Part shown: one piece after another, positions 25,892-35,276 of the stretch
Numbering within the stretch: the first letter of the stretch is position 1
How the letters are laid out: the number at the start of each line of letters is the position of its first letter
DNA from: Oceanospirillum sediminis
GTDB lineage: Bacteria; Pseudomonadota; Gammaproteobacteria; Pseudomonadales; Halomonadaceae
NCBI RefSeq assembly: GCF_014164585.1
Contig: NZ_JACJFM010000006.1
Location: forward strand, 41,606-105,605
DNA: 64,000 nt
Reading direction: 5' to 3'
The notes under the pieces: generated by a model
What the model saw: only the letters and a program-made list of their open reading frames with translations
Database searches by the model: none
What the model was told of the DNA's origin: nothing
Made by a program: the position numbers and the translations under genes

Positions 25892-26511
25892 TGTCTGAAG
25901 GCCTACTGATTAACCGGCTTATTGTCAACTATGGTGTATCTGACCTGCACTATCAGTTAAACGTTGAGCCTGGAGAGTGCCTGGCGATTCAGGGAGAGAG
26001 TGGTGTTGGCAAAACAACCCTGCTATATGTGATTGCCGGATTTCAGGCGGCCTGTCAGGGTGAAGTGCTCTGGCAGGGCAGAGATATACTGATGCTTCAG
26101 GCTGATCAGCGACCGGTCAGCATGCTGTTTCAGGAGTATAATTTATTTGAGCATCTTACTGTCTGGCAGAACCTGATATTAGGGTTTCATGATTCCGTAC
26201 CTGAGCAGGCGCTCAGACAGGCTGCAGAACAATTACTGGTAGCAGAACAATTGAATAAGTTGCCGGGTGAGTTATCTGGAGGGCAACGCCAGCGTATCGG
26301 TCTGATACGTACTTTATTACGGCCGGAACCGTTGATTTTACTGGATGAACCGTTTGCGGAGCTGGATGCTAAGACTCGACAGCTAGCGGCTCAGTGGGTG
26401 CGTGAAGTGGCGCTTAAAGAGAATAAAACACTTTTGCTAGTTACACACCATCAGGAAGATGTAGAGATCGTAGCGGATCGAAAATGGGTGCTAACGGGTG
26501 AAAGCTTCTGA
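25888..26511 (+). CDS. thiQ: Thiamine ABC transporter, ATPase
   Basis: A 207-residue ATPase: Walker A GESGVGKTT, Q-loop SMLFQEYNLFEHLTVWQN, signature LSGGQRQRIGLIR, Walker B LILLDEPFAELD and the H-loop LLVTHHQ. It is a little shorter than E. coli ThiQ (about 232) at the C-terminus. Translation is coupled to thiP through an ATGATG overlap. It powers thiamine uptake with ThiB and ThiP. Confidence 0.93.
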   Translation: MMSEGLLINRLIVNYGVSDLHYQLNVEPGECLAIQGESGVGKTTLLYVIAGFQAACQGEVLWQGRDILMLQADQRPVSMLFQEYNLFEHLTVWQNLILGFHDSVPEQALRQAAEQLLVAEQLNKLPGELSGGQRQRIGLIRTLLRPEPLILLDEPFAELDAKTRQLAAQWVREVALKENKTLLLVTHHQEDVEIVADRKWVLTGESF

Positions 26512-26601
26512 ACAAGACAGAGTTGTGTTCCATCATCTGAACAGACCGCCTGAGGCCCCAGGCTTGTCTGATCAGAATAGATTGCTATGGGATAACCAGA
26601 T

Positions 26602-28830
26602 TTAATCCGTATTGATAGAACACTGAGGTTCACTGAACAGATAGCCCTGAGAGTAATTGATTCCCAGTGACTCTACCACTTCCTGAACGGCTTCGGAGTG
26701 AACAAACTCAGCGACTACCGGAATACCTGCATTCTGGGCAAAGAACACAATGGCCCGTGCAATCTCATAGCTGGTCTTATCCCGGTCAATATTCTTAATG
26801 TACTTTGCATCAATTTTTATGCTGTCGACATCCAGTTCCAGAATACGCTCAAAATTAGAGTATTCGGTGCCAAAATCATCAATGGCCAGCTTGTAACCCA
26901 GCTGTTTCAGTTCAGTCAGCTGGTCGACATTGTTATCCTTTCCGGATGAGCTGACCCCTTCCAGGATCTCCAGAGTAACCCGGTTAGGCTCGATACCATA
27001 CTGAGCTGATTTTTTACCCAGATAATCAATCAGAAACTGCTGACTAAGGTCATCTTCGGTAATATTGATGGAGAAAGTGCAGTCATGTCGGGACATGACT
27101 TCAAAACTACGATCAATCATCAGGCGCGTAAGAGCGGGTAATAAACCGCTGAGCTTGGCGGCATTCAGGAACTGGAATGGGCCATAAACCTTATCGTCAA
27201 TGTGCATACGAATCAGGGTTTCGTAGTGGCGAATTTTCCCACTGTGGTTGTCCCGTATACCCTGGAAATAAGGCACCAGGCAGTTCTCATTTAATGCGCG
27301 ATACAGCAGGGCGTTCCAGTGCATGTATTCCAGACGCTGGTTCTGTTCCACTTCATCGCTTTCATGGGAATAGAGATGGAAGCGTCCGCGGCCAGCCAGT
27401 TTAGCCTGTTTGATAGCCAGCAGCGACTTACGCATCAGATCACTGCATCCGTTAGCTCCACCGAAGGTAAAGCTGATATTAAAGCTCAGATCATCTACCT
27501 TAATCTGATTCAGGAAAAAGTATTGTCTGACCCGTTTAAACGTTTCGTCCAGAGCGACGTCGCTAAGATAGTGAGCGGCAAATTCGTCAGCGTTAAGGCG
27601 ATACAACTGCGCGCCTGGCAGTAATACTTTCAGCTGTACAGTAATGGCAACCAGCAGGCGGTCGGCAAAGTCCAGCCCATAAGCAGAGTTGATCAGACTG
27701 AAATTATTAACATTCAATACCAGTAACGAGCACTTTTTGTCGCAGCCTGATAAGGCTTCCTGCAAAGCGCTCTTATTGGGTAATCCTGTCAGGCTATCCA
27801 ACCCCAGAGAGCGTAGCCGTTTGTCCCGCTCTCTTTTCAGTTCGGACAGATCATTAAAAACAGCCACATAGTTCTGTATTTTACCATCCGCGTTACGAAT
27901 GATACTCAGGCTGAGCCATTGGTGCAGTAGTGATCCATCTTTGCGTCGGTTAACAATTTCGCCACTCCAGGTATCCTGGCTGGATAACTCCTGCCACATC
28001 CGCTGATAGAAATTCTTATCCTGCAACCCGGATGAAAAGTGGCTTGGGTTTTTGCCTTCAACATCATCAAAGCAGTAACCCGTTGCTTGTTCAAAATAGC
28101 GGTTTACTTCAACAATGCGATTATCCGCATCGGTGATAACCATGCCCTCTGAGGCATTTTCAATGGCTATTCCCAGCAGTTGTAAGCGTTTCTTCTGCTT
28201 TTTATACGCACTGATCTGCTTTTGTCTGGACAGAACAATGCTGACAATATCAGATGAAATACCCATTACGCGTTTATGGAATGCAGAAGGTTCTCTGTGT
28301 TCAAACGAAGACAGCGCGAATGAGCCTATAGCCTGACCCTCAGAGTCTTTTACTGGCACTGACCAGCAAGAACACAGATTAAAGTCATAGGCAATATCAC
28401 GCATCTGGCTCCAGCGCTCGTCGGTGTATGTATCTGTGACATAGACGGCTTTATTATGGTAGACCGCAGTGCCGCAGGAGCCCGCTTTGGGACTCGGCAC
28501 CAGACCATTCAGAGCCTGATGGCCCTCTGTCGGAACAGACGGTGCAGAAAGGACATTCATATTTCCGGTGTCTTTATTCAGCAGCATGATAGAGGCTACT
28601 GAGTTGGGCAGGAGTTTTTCTGCCATCTGACAAAGACGATCCAGCACTTCGGTATAGGGACTGTTCTGAGCAACCATGCCGAAAATGGTCTGCTGAATTT
28701 CCAGTATCTGTTCCTGCTGATCGGTTGTGACTGGCACATTATTAGCGCTGCTCACGGATTGGTCTGCAGAGTGTCCGGATGCTGAAGAATCAGAGAAGTG
28801 CTGAGTTTGAACACCAGAATCAGAAGCCAT
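26602..28830 (-). CDS. GAF-PAS-GGDEF(degenerate)-EAL c-di-GMP phosphodiesterase
   Basis: A 742-residue cytosolic signalling protein: GAF about 40-210 (PSPKAGSCGTAVYHNKAVYV), PAS about 220-345, GGDEF about 345-490 with the active site degenerated to LNADEF, and EAL about 500-735. The EAL domain keeps the catalytic set as ETLIR, FSINI, LEILEG, DDFGTEYSN, the Lys in KIDAKYIKN, AEFV and the Gln in YSQGYLF. The cyclase half is therefore probably inactive, perhaps a GTP sensor, and the protein degrades c-di-GMP under control of GAF/PAS ligands. It has no membrane segment. It is convergent with thiQ and monocistronic. Confidence 0.9.
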   Translation of the reverse strand: MASDSGVQTQHFSDSSASGHSADQSVSSANNVPVTTDQQEQILEIQQTIFGMVAQNSPYTEVLDRLCQMAEKLLPNSVASIMLLNKDTGNMNVLSAPSVPTEGHQALNGLVPSPKAGSCGTAVYHNKAVYVTDTYTDERWSQMRDIAYDFNLCSCWSVPVKDSEGQAIGSFALSSFEHREPSAFHKRVMGISSDIVSIVLSRQKQISAYKKQKKRLQLLGIAIENASEGMVITDADNRIVEVNRYFEQATGYCFDDVEGKNPSHFSSGLQDKNFYQRMWQELSSQDTWSGEIVNRRKDGSLLHQWLSLSIIRNADGKIQNYVAVFNDLSELKRERDKRLRSLGLDSLTGLPNKSALQEALSGCDKKCSLLVLNVNNFSLINSAYGLDFADRLLVAITVQLKVLLPGAQLYRLNADEFAAHYLSDVALDETFKRVRQYFFLNQIKVDDLSFNISFTFGGANGCSDLMRKSLLAIKQAKLAGRGRFHLYSHESDEVEQNQRLEYMHWNALLYRALNENCLVPYFQGIRDNHSGKIRHYETLIRMHIDDKVYGPFQFLNAAKLSGLLPALTRLMIDRSFEVMSRHDCTFSINITEDDLSQQFLIDYLGKKSAQYGIEPNRVTLEILEGVSSSGKDNNVDQLTELKQLGYKLAIDDFGTEYSNFERILELDVDSIKIDAKYIKNIDRDKTSYEIARAIVFFAQNAGIPVVAEFVHSEAVQEVVESLGINYSQGYLFSEPQCSINTD

Positions 28831-29250
28831 TAAGTCGTCTTACCTCAGATATGTGCCATTATCCGGAAAATAGTCATCCGGAAATCATAATACTGTCGCA
28901 GAAATATACGGCTAATAGTACCACTATACCAGCTGTTAAAGCTCTGGAAAAACTTCGGGTTATGCGAAAAAAGACGTTATTCAGACAAAGAATTCACACT
29001 TTGTGGAACATGTCTCATCAATGATCATCGGTTAATTACTGATTTCTGAAAAGGCAAGAGATGTCAATTTTTGTGACTTTTCCTGCATCTTTAGTCTTCT
29101 GATTAATATGATATTACAAAATTGTTAAAACAAGCGCTGGACAAAACCATACGAATAGTGAGAACTTTCTGAATATCAACTGGTTACCCGAATGGAGGCA
29201 TGGGAAGCTCGGGGGCAGTCGTTCTCCCTGTTGTTTTCTGCACTATCTGC
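28831..29250. other. Intergenic region before the Na+/phosphate cotransporter gene
   Basis: This roughly 400-bp divergent gap has no convincing gene, hairpin or known operator; short readings in it lack homology cues. It should contain the promoters of the EAL protein and of the cotransporter. No Pho-box-like CTGTCAT repeat was recognised. Confidence 0.35.
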
Positions 29251-31056
29251 ATGGTTAAAAAACTTATTTTACCTACAATTTTTGCCTTTCTGGCTTATGG
29301 CTTCTGGATCAGCTCAGACTTTAAAGAAATTGCGGCGGGGGTGGCTATTTTCCTGTTCGGAATGCTGGCACTGGAAGAAGGTTTTAAGGCCTTTACCGGA
29401 GGTTTGCTGGAAAAAATCCTGAAACGCACTACTGATAAACTCTGGAAAAGCCTGAGCTTTGGTGTCATCAGTACAACGATTATGCAATCCAGTTCTCTGG
29501 TTTCCGTAATTACTATTTCGTTTCTTTCTGCCGGATTAATCTCTTTGGCCGCAGGCGTAGGGATCATTTTTGGGGCGAATCTGGGAACTACCACGGGGGC
29601 CTGGCTGGTAGCGGGCCTGGGCCTGAAAGTGAAAATATCAACATACGCTATGCCCATGCTGGTGTTTGGTATTATCCTGGTTTTTCAGAAAACCAAAGAG
29701 CTTAAGGGCATTGGTTATGTACTGGCCGGTCTGGGTTTTCTTTTTCTGGGTATCCATCACATGAAAGAAGGCTTTGAGGCCTTTAAGGATACCATTGATC
29801 TGACCGCTTACGCTGTAGAAGGCTATGCCGGAGTTCTGCTGTTCACGGTTATTGGTTTATTTGCCACTGTGGTGATGCAATCCAGTCATGCGACTCTGGT
29901 ACTGATCATTACCGCGTTGAGTGCTCAGCAGATAACTTATGAGAATGCGCTGGCATTAGCAATTGGTGCGAATATCGGTACGACCATTACTGCTATTCTG
30001 GGGTCTATCAGCGCTAATATTGAAGGAAAACGTCTGGCGGGTGCTCACCTGATTTTTAATATGGCGACCGGTTTTGTTGCCATTGCATTTATCTGGCAAC
30101 TGACGGGACTGGTTGATAGTGTTAGCGCCTGGCTGGGTATTGCCGACGATAATTACACTCTGAAACTGGCCGTCTTTCATACCATCTTTAATGCTATCGG
30201 TGTGGTATTGATGCTGCCGTTTATCGGGCCTATGGTAACGTTCCTGAAGACACGTCTGCCATCTCCTCCTGCTCCTCATGTTTCTGAACCTCGTTATCTG
30301 AATCGGGCCGCGTTTGAGATGCCGGATACTATGCTGGCTGCCGTTCGTCAGGAAACTCTGCATCTGTATGATAATGCAGCGAAAATTATTGCCGGAGGAC
30401 TAAGCCTTAACCTGCAGGATATTCGGGGCGAAAAACCACTGGAAGAGGTGATCCATCAGTCTCGTAGTGTGATTCCAACGGATATTGATCGTCAGTATGA
30501 AGATAGCGTCAAAAGCCTGTATGGCAGCATCGTTGATTTTATCAGTAAGGCCCAGGGACGCATGTCATTGTCGCCGGATCATTCTGATGAGTTATTCCGT
30601 CTGAGGGCAGCGGGCAGGGATATCGTCGAAGCCATTAAGGATACCAAGCATTTGCAGAAGAATATGTCACAGTATATTCTGGCTGATAATCCTTATATTC
30701 AGAGTGAGTACGACACTATTCGTCTTAGGCTGGCTTCGGTGCTGAGAGAGCTTTACAAGGTTAATCTTCAGGGGGATAACTCTGCCATAATTCTGTCACT
30801 GGATCGTCTTAAACTGGATATGCAAGAGTACGATCACAGCCTGAATAATAACCTGGGTAGCCTGATTCGCCATGACAGAATCAGCCCTGCCATGTCAGTT
30901 TCTTTGATGAATGACAGTGGTTATGCTTATGATGTGACCCGGAATCTGGTACAGATGGGAGAAGTACTCTTCTCCAGTGGTGAACTGAGACTGAAAGCGG
31001 CAGAACGCAGCCTGCGGCTGGACGAAGATGAGGTCAGCGCAGTTGCTGAGCAGTAG
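29251..31056 (+). CDS. Na+/phosphate cotransporter (NptA/PF02690) with PhoU-like tail
   Basis: About 601 residues from MVKKLILPTIF; an earlier ATG at 29200 would add 17 residues but its GGAGG lies too close. The two inverted Na_Pi repeats are plain: TTIMQSSSLVSVITI with GANLGTTTGAW, and TVVMQSSHATLVLII with GANIGTTITAI. About 380-600 is a helical PhoU-like cytoplasmic region. It probably imports phosphate with Na+, which suits a marine bacterium, or exports it. The small basic protein gene follows by 18 bp, likely in one transcript ended by the terminator at 31423. Confidence 0.9.
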   Translation: MVKKLILPTIFAFLAYGFWISSDFKEIAAGVAIFLFGMLALEEGFKAFTGGLLEKILKRTTDKLWKSLSFGVISTTIMQSSSLVSVITISFLSAGLISLAAGVGIIFGANLGTTTGAWLVAGLGLKVKISTYAMPMLVFGIILVFQKTKELKGIGYVLAGLGFLFLGIHHMKEGFEAFKDTIDLTAYAVEGYAGVLLFTVIGLFATVVMQSSHATLVLIITALSAQQITYENALALAIGANIGTTITAILGSISANIEGKRLAGAHLIFNMATGFVAIAFIWQLTGLVDSVSAWLGIADDNYTLKLAVFHTIFNAIGVVLMLPFIGPMVTFLKTRLPSPPAPHVSEPRYLNRAAFEMPDTMLAAVRQETLHLYDNAAKIIAGGLSLNLQDIRGEKPLEEVIHQSRSVIPTDIDRQYEDSVKSLYGSIVDFISKAQGRMSLSPDHSDELFRLRAAGRDIVEAIKDTKHLQKNMSQYILADNPYIQSEYDTIRLRLASVLRELYKVNLQGDNSAIILSLDRLKLDMQEYDHSLNNNLGSLIRHDRISPAMSVSLMNDSGYAYDVTRNLVQMGEVLFSSGELRLKAAERSLRLDEDEVSAVAEQ

Positions 31057-31074
31057 AGTCAAAGGGATTAATAG

Positions 31075-31350
31075 ATGAATCTGAGAAAACTGATTAACCG
31101 CACGGATGAATATCTTCGCACGGAAGAACGCAAACGAAAAGAGAAGAGAAAGTATCTGAAGCAGGTCACCCGTAAGCTCAGAGAGCATGAGAAAAGCCTG
31201 AAAGCTCAGCTGGAAGATTGCTCAGATTCAGAGCTTAAAAAGCGACTGAATAAGGAGATTATGCTGGCTCATGCGCAGCGTAAAAAGGGCGTCAAGCTGA
31301 TTAAATCGCTGAAAAAGAAAAAGTCGAAAAGTAAAACAGAAAAAAACTGA
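31075..31350 (+). CDS. Small basic coiled-coil protein, unknown function
   Basis: A 91-residue, very highly charged protein with an uninterrupted predicted helix (RTEERKRKEKRKYLKQVTRK, then KAQLEDCSDSELKKRLNKEI) and a Lys-rich tail (KSLKKKKSKSKTEK). It has no signal peptide or membrane segment. I do not recognise a family. It follows the Na+/phosphate cotransporter by 18 bp and is followed by a strong terminator, so the two are an operon. It might bind the PhoU-like tail, nucleic acid or polyphosphate; that is speculation. Confidence 0.75.
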   Translation: MNLRKLINRTDEYLRTEERKRKEKRKYLKQVTRKLREHEKSLKAQLEDCSDSELKKRLNKEIMLAHAQRKKGVKLIKSLKKKKSKSKTEKN

Positions 31351-31422
31351 TTTGTTGTATCTATCCGGAGCAAAAATAAACAGGTTCGGGTGCGTTGTGT
31401 CAGTTCAGATATAAGTGCAGAA

Positions 31423-31448
31423 GGGGCTGGTTATCAGCCCCTTTTTTT
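31423..31448 (+). terminator. Rho-independent terminator
   Basis: GGGGCTG (31423-31429) pairs with CAGCCCC (31435-31441) around TTATC-type loop bases, followed by seven T's. It closes the cotransporter operon. Confidence 0.92.
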
Positions 31449-31486
31449 ATCTGCCTGATCAGTAGCCGTTTTCAGGTCAATGGTGA

Positions 31487-32032
31487 TCAATCTTCGTCAG
31501 AGAATTCCTGCTCATGTAACCAGGCGGCGTGTTTGGGAGCTCGTTTGGTGACAGACCACTCTTCCAGCATCAGAGGAGCCACCTCTTTCAGTTTCTTCAT
31601 CTGCTCATCTGTGCCATCACGATACGTCAGCTCCAGACGATGACCGTTCGGGTCAAAGAAATAGATTGAGTGGATAATTTCGTGATTAGTCACGCCAATG
31701 ACATCAATGCCTCGGGCTTCCAGTTCTGCTTTTGCCGATATCAGGGCTTCGCGATCTTCAACTTCGAAAGCGATATGCTGACACCAGGCCGGGGTGTTAG
31801 GGTCTTTACCCATTTCTGGCTGAGTCGGTAATTCAAAAAATGCCAGAATATTACCCATACCGGCATCCAGGAAAACGTGCATGTAAGGGTCAGGCTCTTT
31901 TGTGGACGGTACCTGATCTTCAGCAATGGCTACCAGAAACTCCATGTTCAGAACATCACGATAAAACTCAACGGTTTCTTTGGCGTCTTTGCAGCGGTAT
32001 GCCACGTGATGGATCTGTTTGATATTGATCAT
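31487..32032 (-). CDS. VOC-superfamily (glyoxalase/dioxygenase-like) protein
   Basis: A 181-residue protein with two beta-alpha-beta VOC modules: IHHVAYRCKDAKETVEFYRDVLNMEF carries the first metal His, CQHIAFEVED the second His, and YFFDPNGHRLELTYR the terminal Glu ligand. The spacing fits a metal-dependent lyase or ring-cleaving dioxygenase. Substrate unknown. It is divergent from a MarR regulator across a gap with a strong inverted repeat, so it is probably inducible by an aromatic or phenolic compound. Confidence 0.86.
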   Translation of the reverse strand: MINIKQIHHVAYRCKDAKETVEFYRDVLNMEFLVAIAEDQVPSTKEPDPYMHVFLDAGMGNILAFFELPTQPEMGKDPNTPAWCQHIAFEVEDREALISAKAELEARGIDVIGVTNHEIIHSIYFFDPNGHRLELTYRDGTDEQMKKLKEVAPLMLEEWSVTKRAPKHAAWLHEQEFSDED

Positions 32033-32170
32033 TGGTGTTCACCTTTCCTGTTTGTCAGCCGCATTCCGGGATCTGTTTGCAACAGAAATGCGGTGGTATT
32101 TTCTTGTTTTAACCCGCTTGACCAGAGAGCGCTAATCTCATCCCGTGGATCAGGTTTTATGTTACAGCTT

Positions 32171-32219
32171 AATAGTAACAAATGTTACCAAATTCAGATT
32201 AGTATCATTTGTTACTATT
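32171..32219. promoter_or_regulatory. MarR operator candidate: 14-bp inverted repeat
   Basis: AATAGTAACAAATG (32171-32184) is the exact inverse of CATTTGTTACTATT (32206-32219). Each arm holds a smaller dyad (GTAAC-AAAT-GTTAC in the left). The site lies between the VOC gene and the MarR gene, 80 bp before the latter, and would let a MarR dimer repress both promoters. Confidence 0.65.
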
Positions 32220-32298
32220 GTCAATTCGTTTTATTATTCGATTGCTGATGTCTTGCATCAGCGCGTATTTTTATGAGTTTCATTCAGGACCAGGTGTT

Positions 32299-32778
32299 AT
32301 GAATAATGGCAGGGCAGACAGTGGCAACGCTGGCGATATTCTTGATTTAAGCCATTTTTTTCCGTTTCGTTTATCGATCCTGGAGAAGAGAGTCAGTGAG
32401 TCTGTTGCTCAGTATTATGCAGCGCGTTTTAATCTGACGCGTTATGAATGGCGGGTGATGGCGACTCTGGCTATGCATCGGAGTATGTCGGCTAAAGAGG
32501 TCGCTAATTTTACCGGGCTGGACAAAATGCAGGTCAGTCGGGCTATCAGTGGGCTTAAGCAGGCTGAGCTGATTAATCAGAGTAAGAGTGAACGGGATCG
32601 CAGGACATCGGTGCTAACGCTGACGATACAGGGCGTTGAATTATATAATCAGATTGTACCTCAGGTGATGGCGCAGGAGCAGAAACTGCTGCAGGTACTG
32701 TCTGCCGAAGATCAGCAAACACTGCACCGGTTGATGGAAACTCTGAGCAGCCATGCTGAAAGTCTGATAGAGGATTGA
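32299..32778 (+). CDS. MarR-family regulator
   Basis: A 159-residue protein from the ATG at 32299, with AGGA upstream; an earlier reading adds 30 unlikely residues. The winged HTH covers about 45-115: RYEWRVMATLAMHRSMSAKEVANFTGLDKMQVSRAISGLKQAELI, then SERDRRTSVLTLT, the MarR wing. It probably represses itself and the divergent VOC gene and is released by a phenolic ligand. The DJ-1 family gene lies downstream with 174 bp between. Confidence 0.9.
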   Translation: MNNGRADSGNAGDILDLSHFFPFRLSILEKRVSESVAQYYAARFNLTRYEWRVMATLAMHRSMSAKEVANFTGLDKMQVSRAISGLKQAELINQSKSERDRRTSVLTLTIQGVELYNQIVPQVMAQEQKLLQVLSAEDQQTLHRLMETLSSHAESLIED

Positions 32779-32952
32779 TTGCTCGTTGCTGCACAGAAAC
32801 GCTTCTGTATTCTTTGTCTGGCTTGCAATCATTTGAATACTGGCGTTCAACAATGTAGTAATGGGCTATTACCTGGTGAAGGTTTTCTGTCGTTACACTG
32901 CTTAAACACTACAAAGACAAGAAAATGTGTTGATACGACAGGAGTGCTACAG

Positions 32953-33537
32953 ATGAGTTCTGCGAAAAAAATTCTGATGCTGGTGGGTGACTTTGCTGAA
33001 GATTATGAAACTATGGTGCCCTTCCAGGCGATGATTATGCTGGGTTATCAGGTTGATGCGGTATGTCCGGATAAAAAGGCCGGTGATCAGGTGCGTACCG
33101 CAATACACGATTTTGAAGGCGATCAGACCTACACCGAAAAACCCGGACATAACTTTACCCTGAATGCTGCATTTGATGAGATTGATCCGGCTGAATATGC
33201 AGGGTTGATTATTCCGGGTGGTCGTGCCCCGGAATATCTGCGGTTGAATGAGAAGGTACTGGATCTGATACGGTACTTTATTGATCAGAGCAAGCCGGTT
33301 GCCGCTATTTGTCATGGCGCTCAGTTGCTGGCTGCAGCCGGTGTGATCGAAGGCAAAAATATCTCAGCTTATCCGGCTTGTGCTCCGGAAGTGCAATTTG
33401 CTGGTGGTCATTATCAGGATATTGCCCTGGATCAGGCCGTGACGGATGGTAATCTGATTACTGCTCCGGCGTGGCCTGCACATCCTGCCTGGCTGGCACA
33501 ATTTGCCCGTGCTCTGGGAGCAGAAATTAGTATCTGA
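32953..33537 (+). CDS. DJ-1/PfpI-family protein (DJ1D-like)
   Basis: A 194-residue protein from the ATG at 32953, eight bases after GGAG. The nucleophile elbow is [14 protein letters not shown] (Cys), with a Glu near the start (VGDFAEDYE) as in class-I glutamine-amidotransferase-like folds. The run [20 protein letters not shown] followed by [11 protein letters not shown] is typical of the DJ1D/glyoxalase-III branch seen in plants and many bacteria. It may detoxify methylglyoxal or act as a redox chaperone. It shares direction with marR but may have its own promoter. Confidence 0.87.
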   Translation: MSSAKKILMLVGDFAEDYETMVPFQAMIMLGYQVDAVCPDKKAGDQVRTAIHDFEGDQTYTEKPGHNFTLNAAFDEIDPAEYAGLIIPGGRAPEYLRLNEKVLDLIRYFIDQSKPVAAICHGAQLLAAAGVIEGKNISAYPACAPEVQFAGGHYQDIALDQAVTDGNLITAPAWPAHPAWLAQFARALGAEISI

Positions 33538-33619
33538 CAGAGTGTGTTCCGGGAAACGGAATAACTATCCAGAAGCGATGATTTTACATCTTCTGCCGTG
33601 ATATTTGTCAGAGAGAATC

Positions 33620-33667
33620 AAATAGAAAATGCTGGTACGGATTATTCTGTATCAGCATTTTCTATTT
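33620..33667. terminator. Bidirectional terminator, 15-bp perfect stem
   Basis: AAATAGAAAATGCTG and CAGCATTTTCTATTT are exact inverses with an 18-nt loop that extends the stem further (GTAC/GTAT). The A- and T-rich flanks give a T-run on both strands. It separates the convergent DJ-1 and sigma-54 activator genes. Confidence 0.85.
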
Positions 33668-33697
33668 TATATGAGCGTTAAGCTTCAGCCTGTCTGG

Positions 33698-35179
33698 CTA
33701 AATTTCCAGCTTTTTCATCTTCTCGTATAATGTCGCTCTGGATATGCCCAGTGCTTCAGCCGCTTTAGCTTTATGCCCACTGGTATAGTGGATAGCCTGC
33801 TTAATGGCCGCTTTCTCTGCTTCAGCAAGCTGCTGGCTTAATGGAATAGGAGGCAGATCTGATCTGTTGTGCTGTTGTACTGTCTCTGATATGTCGGATC
33901 TGGTTTGTGGCCAGAATGTTTCCATAACCGACTCAGATGATGACGGAATACAGACCGTTCCCAGGTCATTATGTAATAAACCGGTTAACAACTGAGCACT
34001 GATTTCAACATGATCCTCGGCCATAATCACGGCTCTTTCCAGTACATTCTGCAGCTCTCTGACGTTGCCGGGCCATTGGTAACTACGAAGTACGGGTAAA
34101 GCTCCTGTGCTCAGATATTTAGGGGCGATATTCAGACGAGCGCAGGTTTCGTCCAGAATACGTTCAGCGATCAGGTCGATGTCGTCCAGGCGCTGACGTA
34201 GTGGTGGCAGGTGTATCGGCATGCCATTCAGACGATAATACAGATCAGCCCTGAACTCGCCGTCCTCAATCATCTGTACCAGATTACGACTGGTTGCAGC
34301 GACAATGCGAATATCCGTTTTTTTAATGGTGTCAGAACCCACTGCTTCAAACTCTTTTTCCTGAAGTACTCTGAGTAGTTTGCCCTGAACTTCTAAAGGC
34401 ATATCGCCGATTTCGTCCAGAAACAGTGTGCCCGTATTAGCCAGTTCCAGTTTGCCTTTTCGTCCTTGTTTACTGGCACCGGTATAGGCTCCTGGTGCAA
34501 CCCCGAAAAATTCAGCTTCGATCAGATTATCCGGAATCGCTGCTACATTGAGTGAAATAAAAGGCTTGTCTGATCGTGAGGACAGATCATGCAAAGCATG
34601 GGCAAACAGCTCTTTACCAGTGCCTGTTTCACCGGTGATGAGCACTGAGATATCAAAACGGGCAGCCTGGCGTACCTGGTTTTTAATTGCCAGTAATTGC
34701 TCACTACGCCCTGATATGTGAGATAAACCATATTTGTTCTTACGTGCCTGATTCAGCTGGCTGGTGACACAATCCAGCTGCTGCTGCAGCTTATTGACCC
34801 GGTTGGTCAGTGAACTGAATTCTTTCTGATTATCCAGCGCCACAAAGCCAAAAGCGCCAATGATCTCTCCCTCATCAGACTGAAGAGGTATCACACTAAC
34901 CAGTATCCATCTTTTCTGTAGCCAGAGCAGATCCAGTAGAATTGGTTCACCGGTATCAGCCACTTTAGGCAGATAGCTATTCTGGATATAGCGCGTTATC
35001 GGTTGTCCGGCCGGATCGTGGTCAATACCCAGAAATTTTCTGTAACCATCACTAATCCAGGTAATTTTGTGTGTTGTGTCTATGGCGATAGCGTTGCCAT
35101 AAAAGGTTTCAAAGGAATCAGCCAGTACCTTAAAGGCGTGTTTCCTCGCCAGGTCTGCTGTGGGAGCGGCTTGTTTCAT
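33698..35179 (-). CDS. PAS-type sigma-54-dependent transcriptional activator
   Basis: A 493-residue enhancer-binding protein: PAS about 20-120 (IAIDTTHKITWISDGYRKFLG), a coiled-coil linker, an AAA+ domain about 160-400 with Walker A GETGTGKE, the sigma-54 contact loop GAYTGA, Walker B GTLFLDEIGD and the R-finger region FRADLYYRL, then a Fis HTH (GHKAKAAEALGISRATLYEKMKKL). The GAYTGA form (Tyr for Phe) is an accepted variant. The signal is unknown. A perfect dyad lies 100 bp upstream. No obvious target operon adjoins it. Confidence 0.9.
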   Translation of the reverse strand: MKQAAPTADLARKHAFKVLADSFETFYGNAIAIDTTHKITWISDGYRKFLGIDHDPAGQPITRYIQNSYLPKVADTGEPILLDLLWLQKRWILVSVIPLQSDEGEIIGAFGFVALDNQKEFSSLTNRVNKLQQQLDCVTSQLNQARKNKYGLSHISGRSEQLLAIKNQVRQAARFDISVLITGETGTGKELFAHALHDLSSRSDKPFISLNVAAIPDNLIEAEFFGVAPGAYTGASKQGRKGKLELANTGTLFLDEIGDMPLEVQGKLLRVLQEKEFEAVGSDTIKKTDIRIVAATSRNLVQMIEDGEFRADLYYRLNGMPIHLPPLRQRLDDIDLIAERILDETCARLNIAPKYLSTGALPVLRSYQWPGNVRELQNVLERAVIMAEDHVEISAQLLTGLLHNDLGTVCIPSSSESVMETFWPQTRSDISETVQQHNRSDLPPIPLSQQLAEAEKAAIKQAIHYTSGHKAKAAEALGISRATLYEKMKKLEI

Positions 35180-35276
35180 GAGGCTCTCTCTGTGCTGCCT
35201 GTCAGTCTCCGTACAGGCATTTTCTTATTGTAAACAGACTTATAACACGAGGAAGAAAGGGATGTGTACTGTTCAA

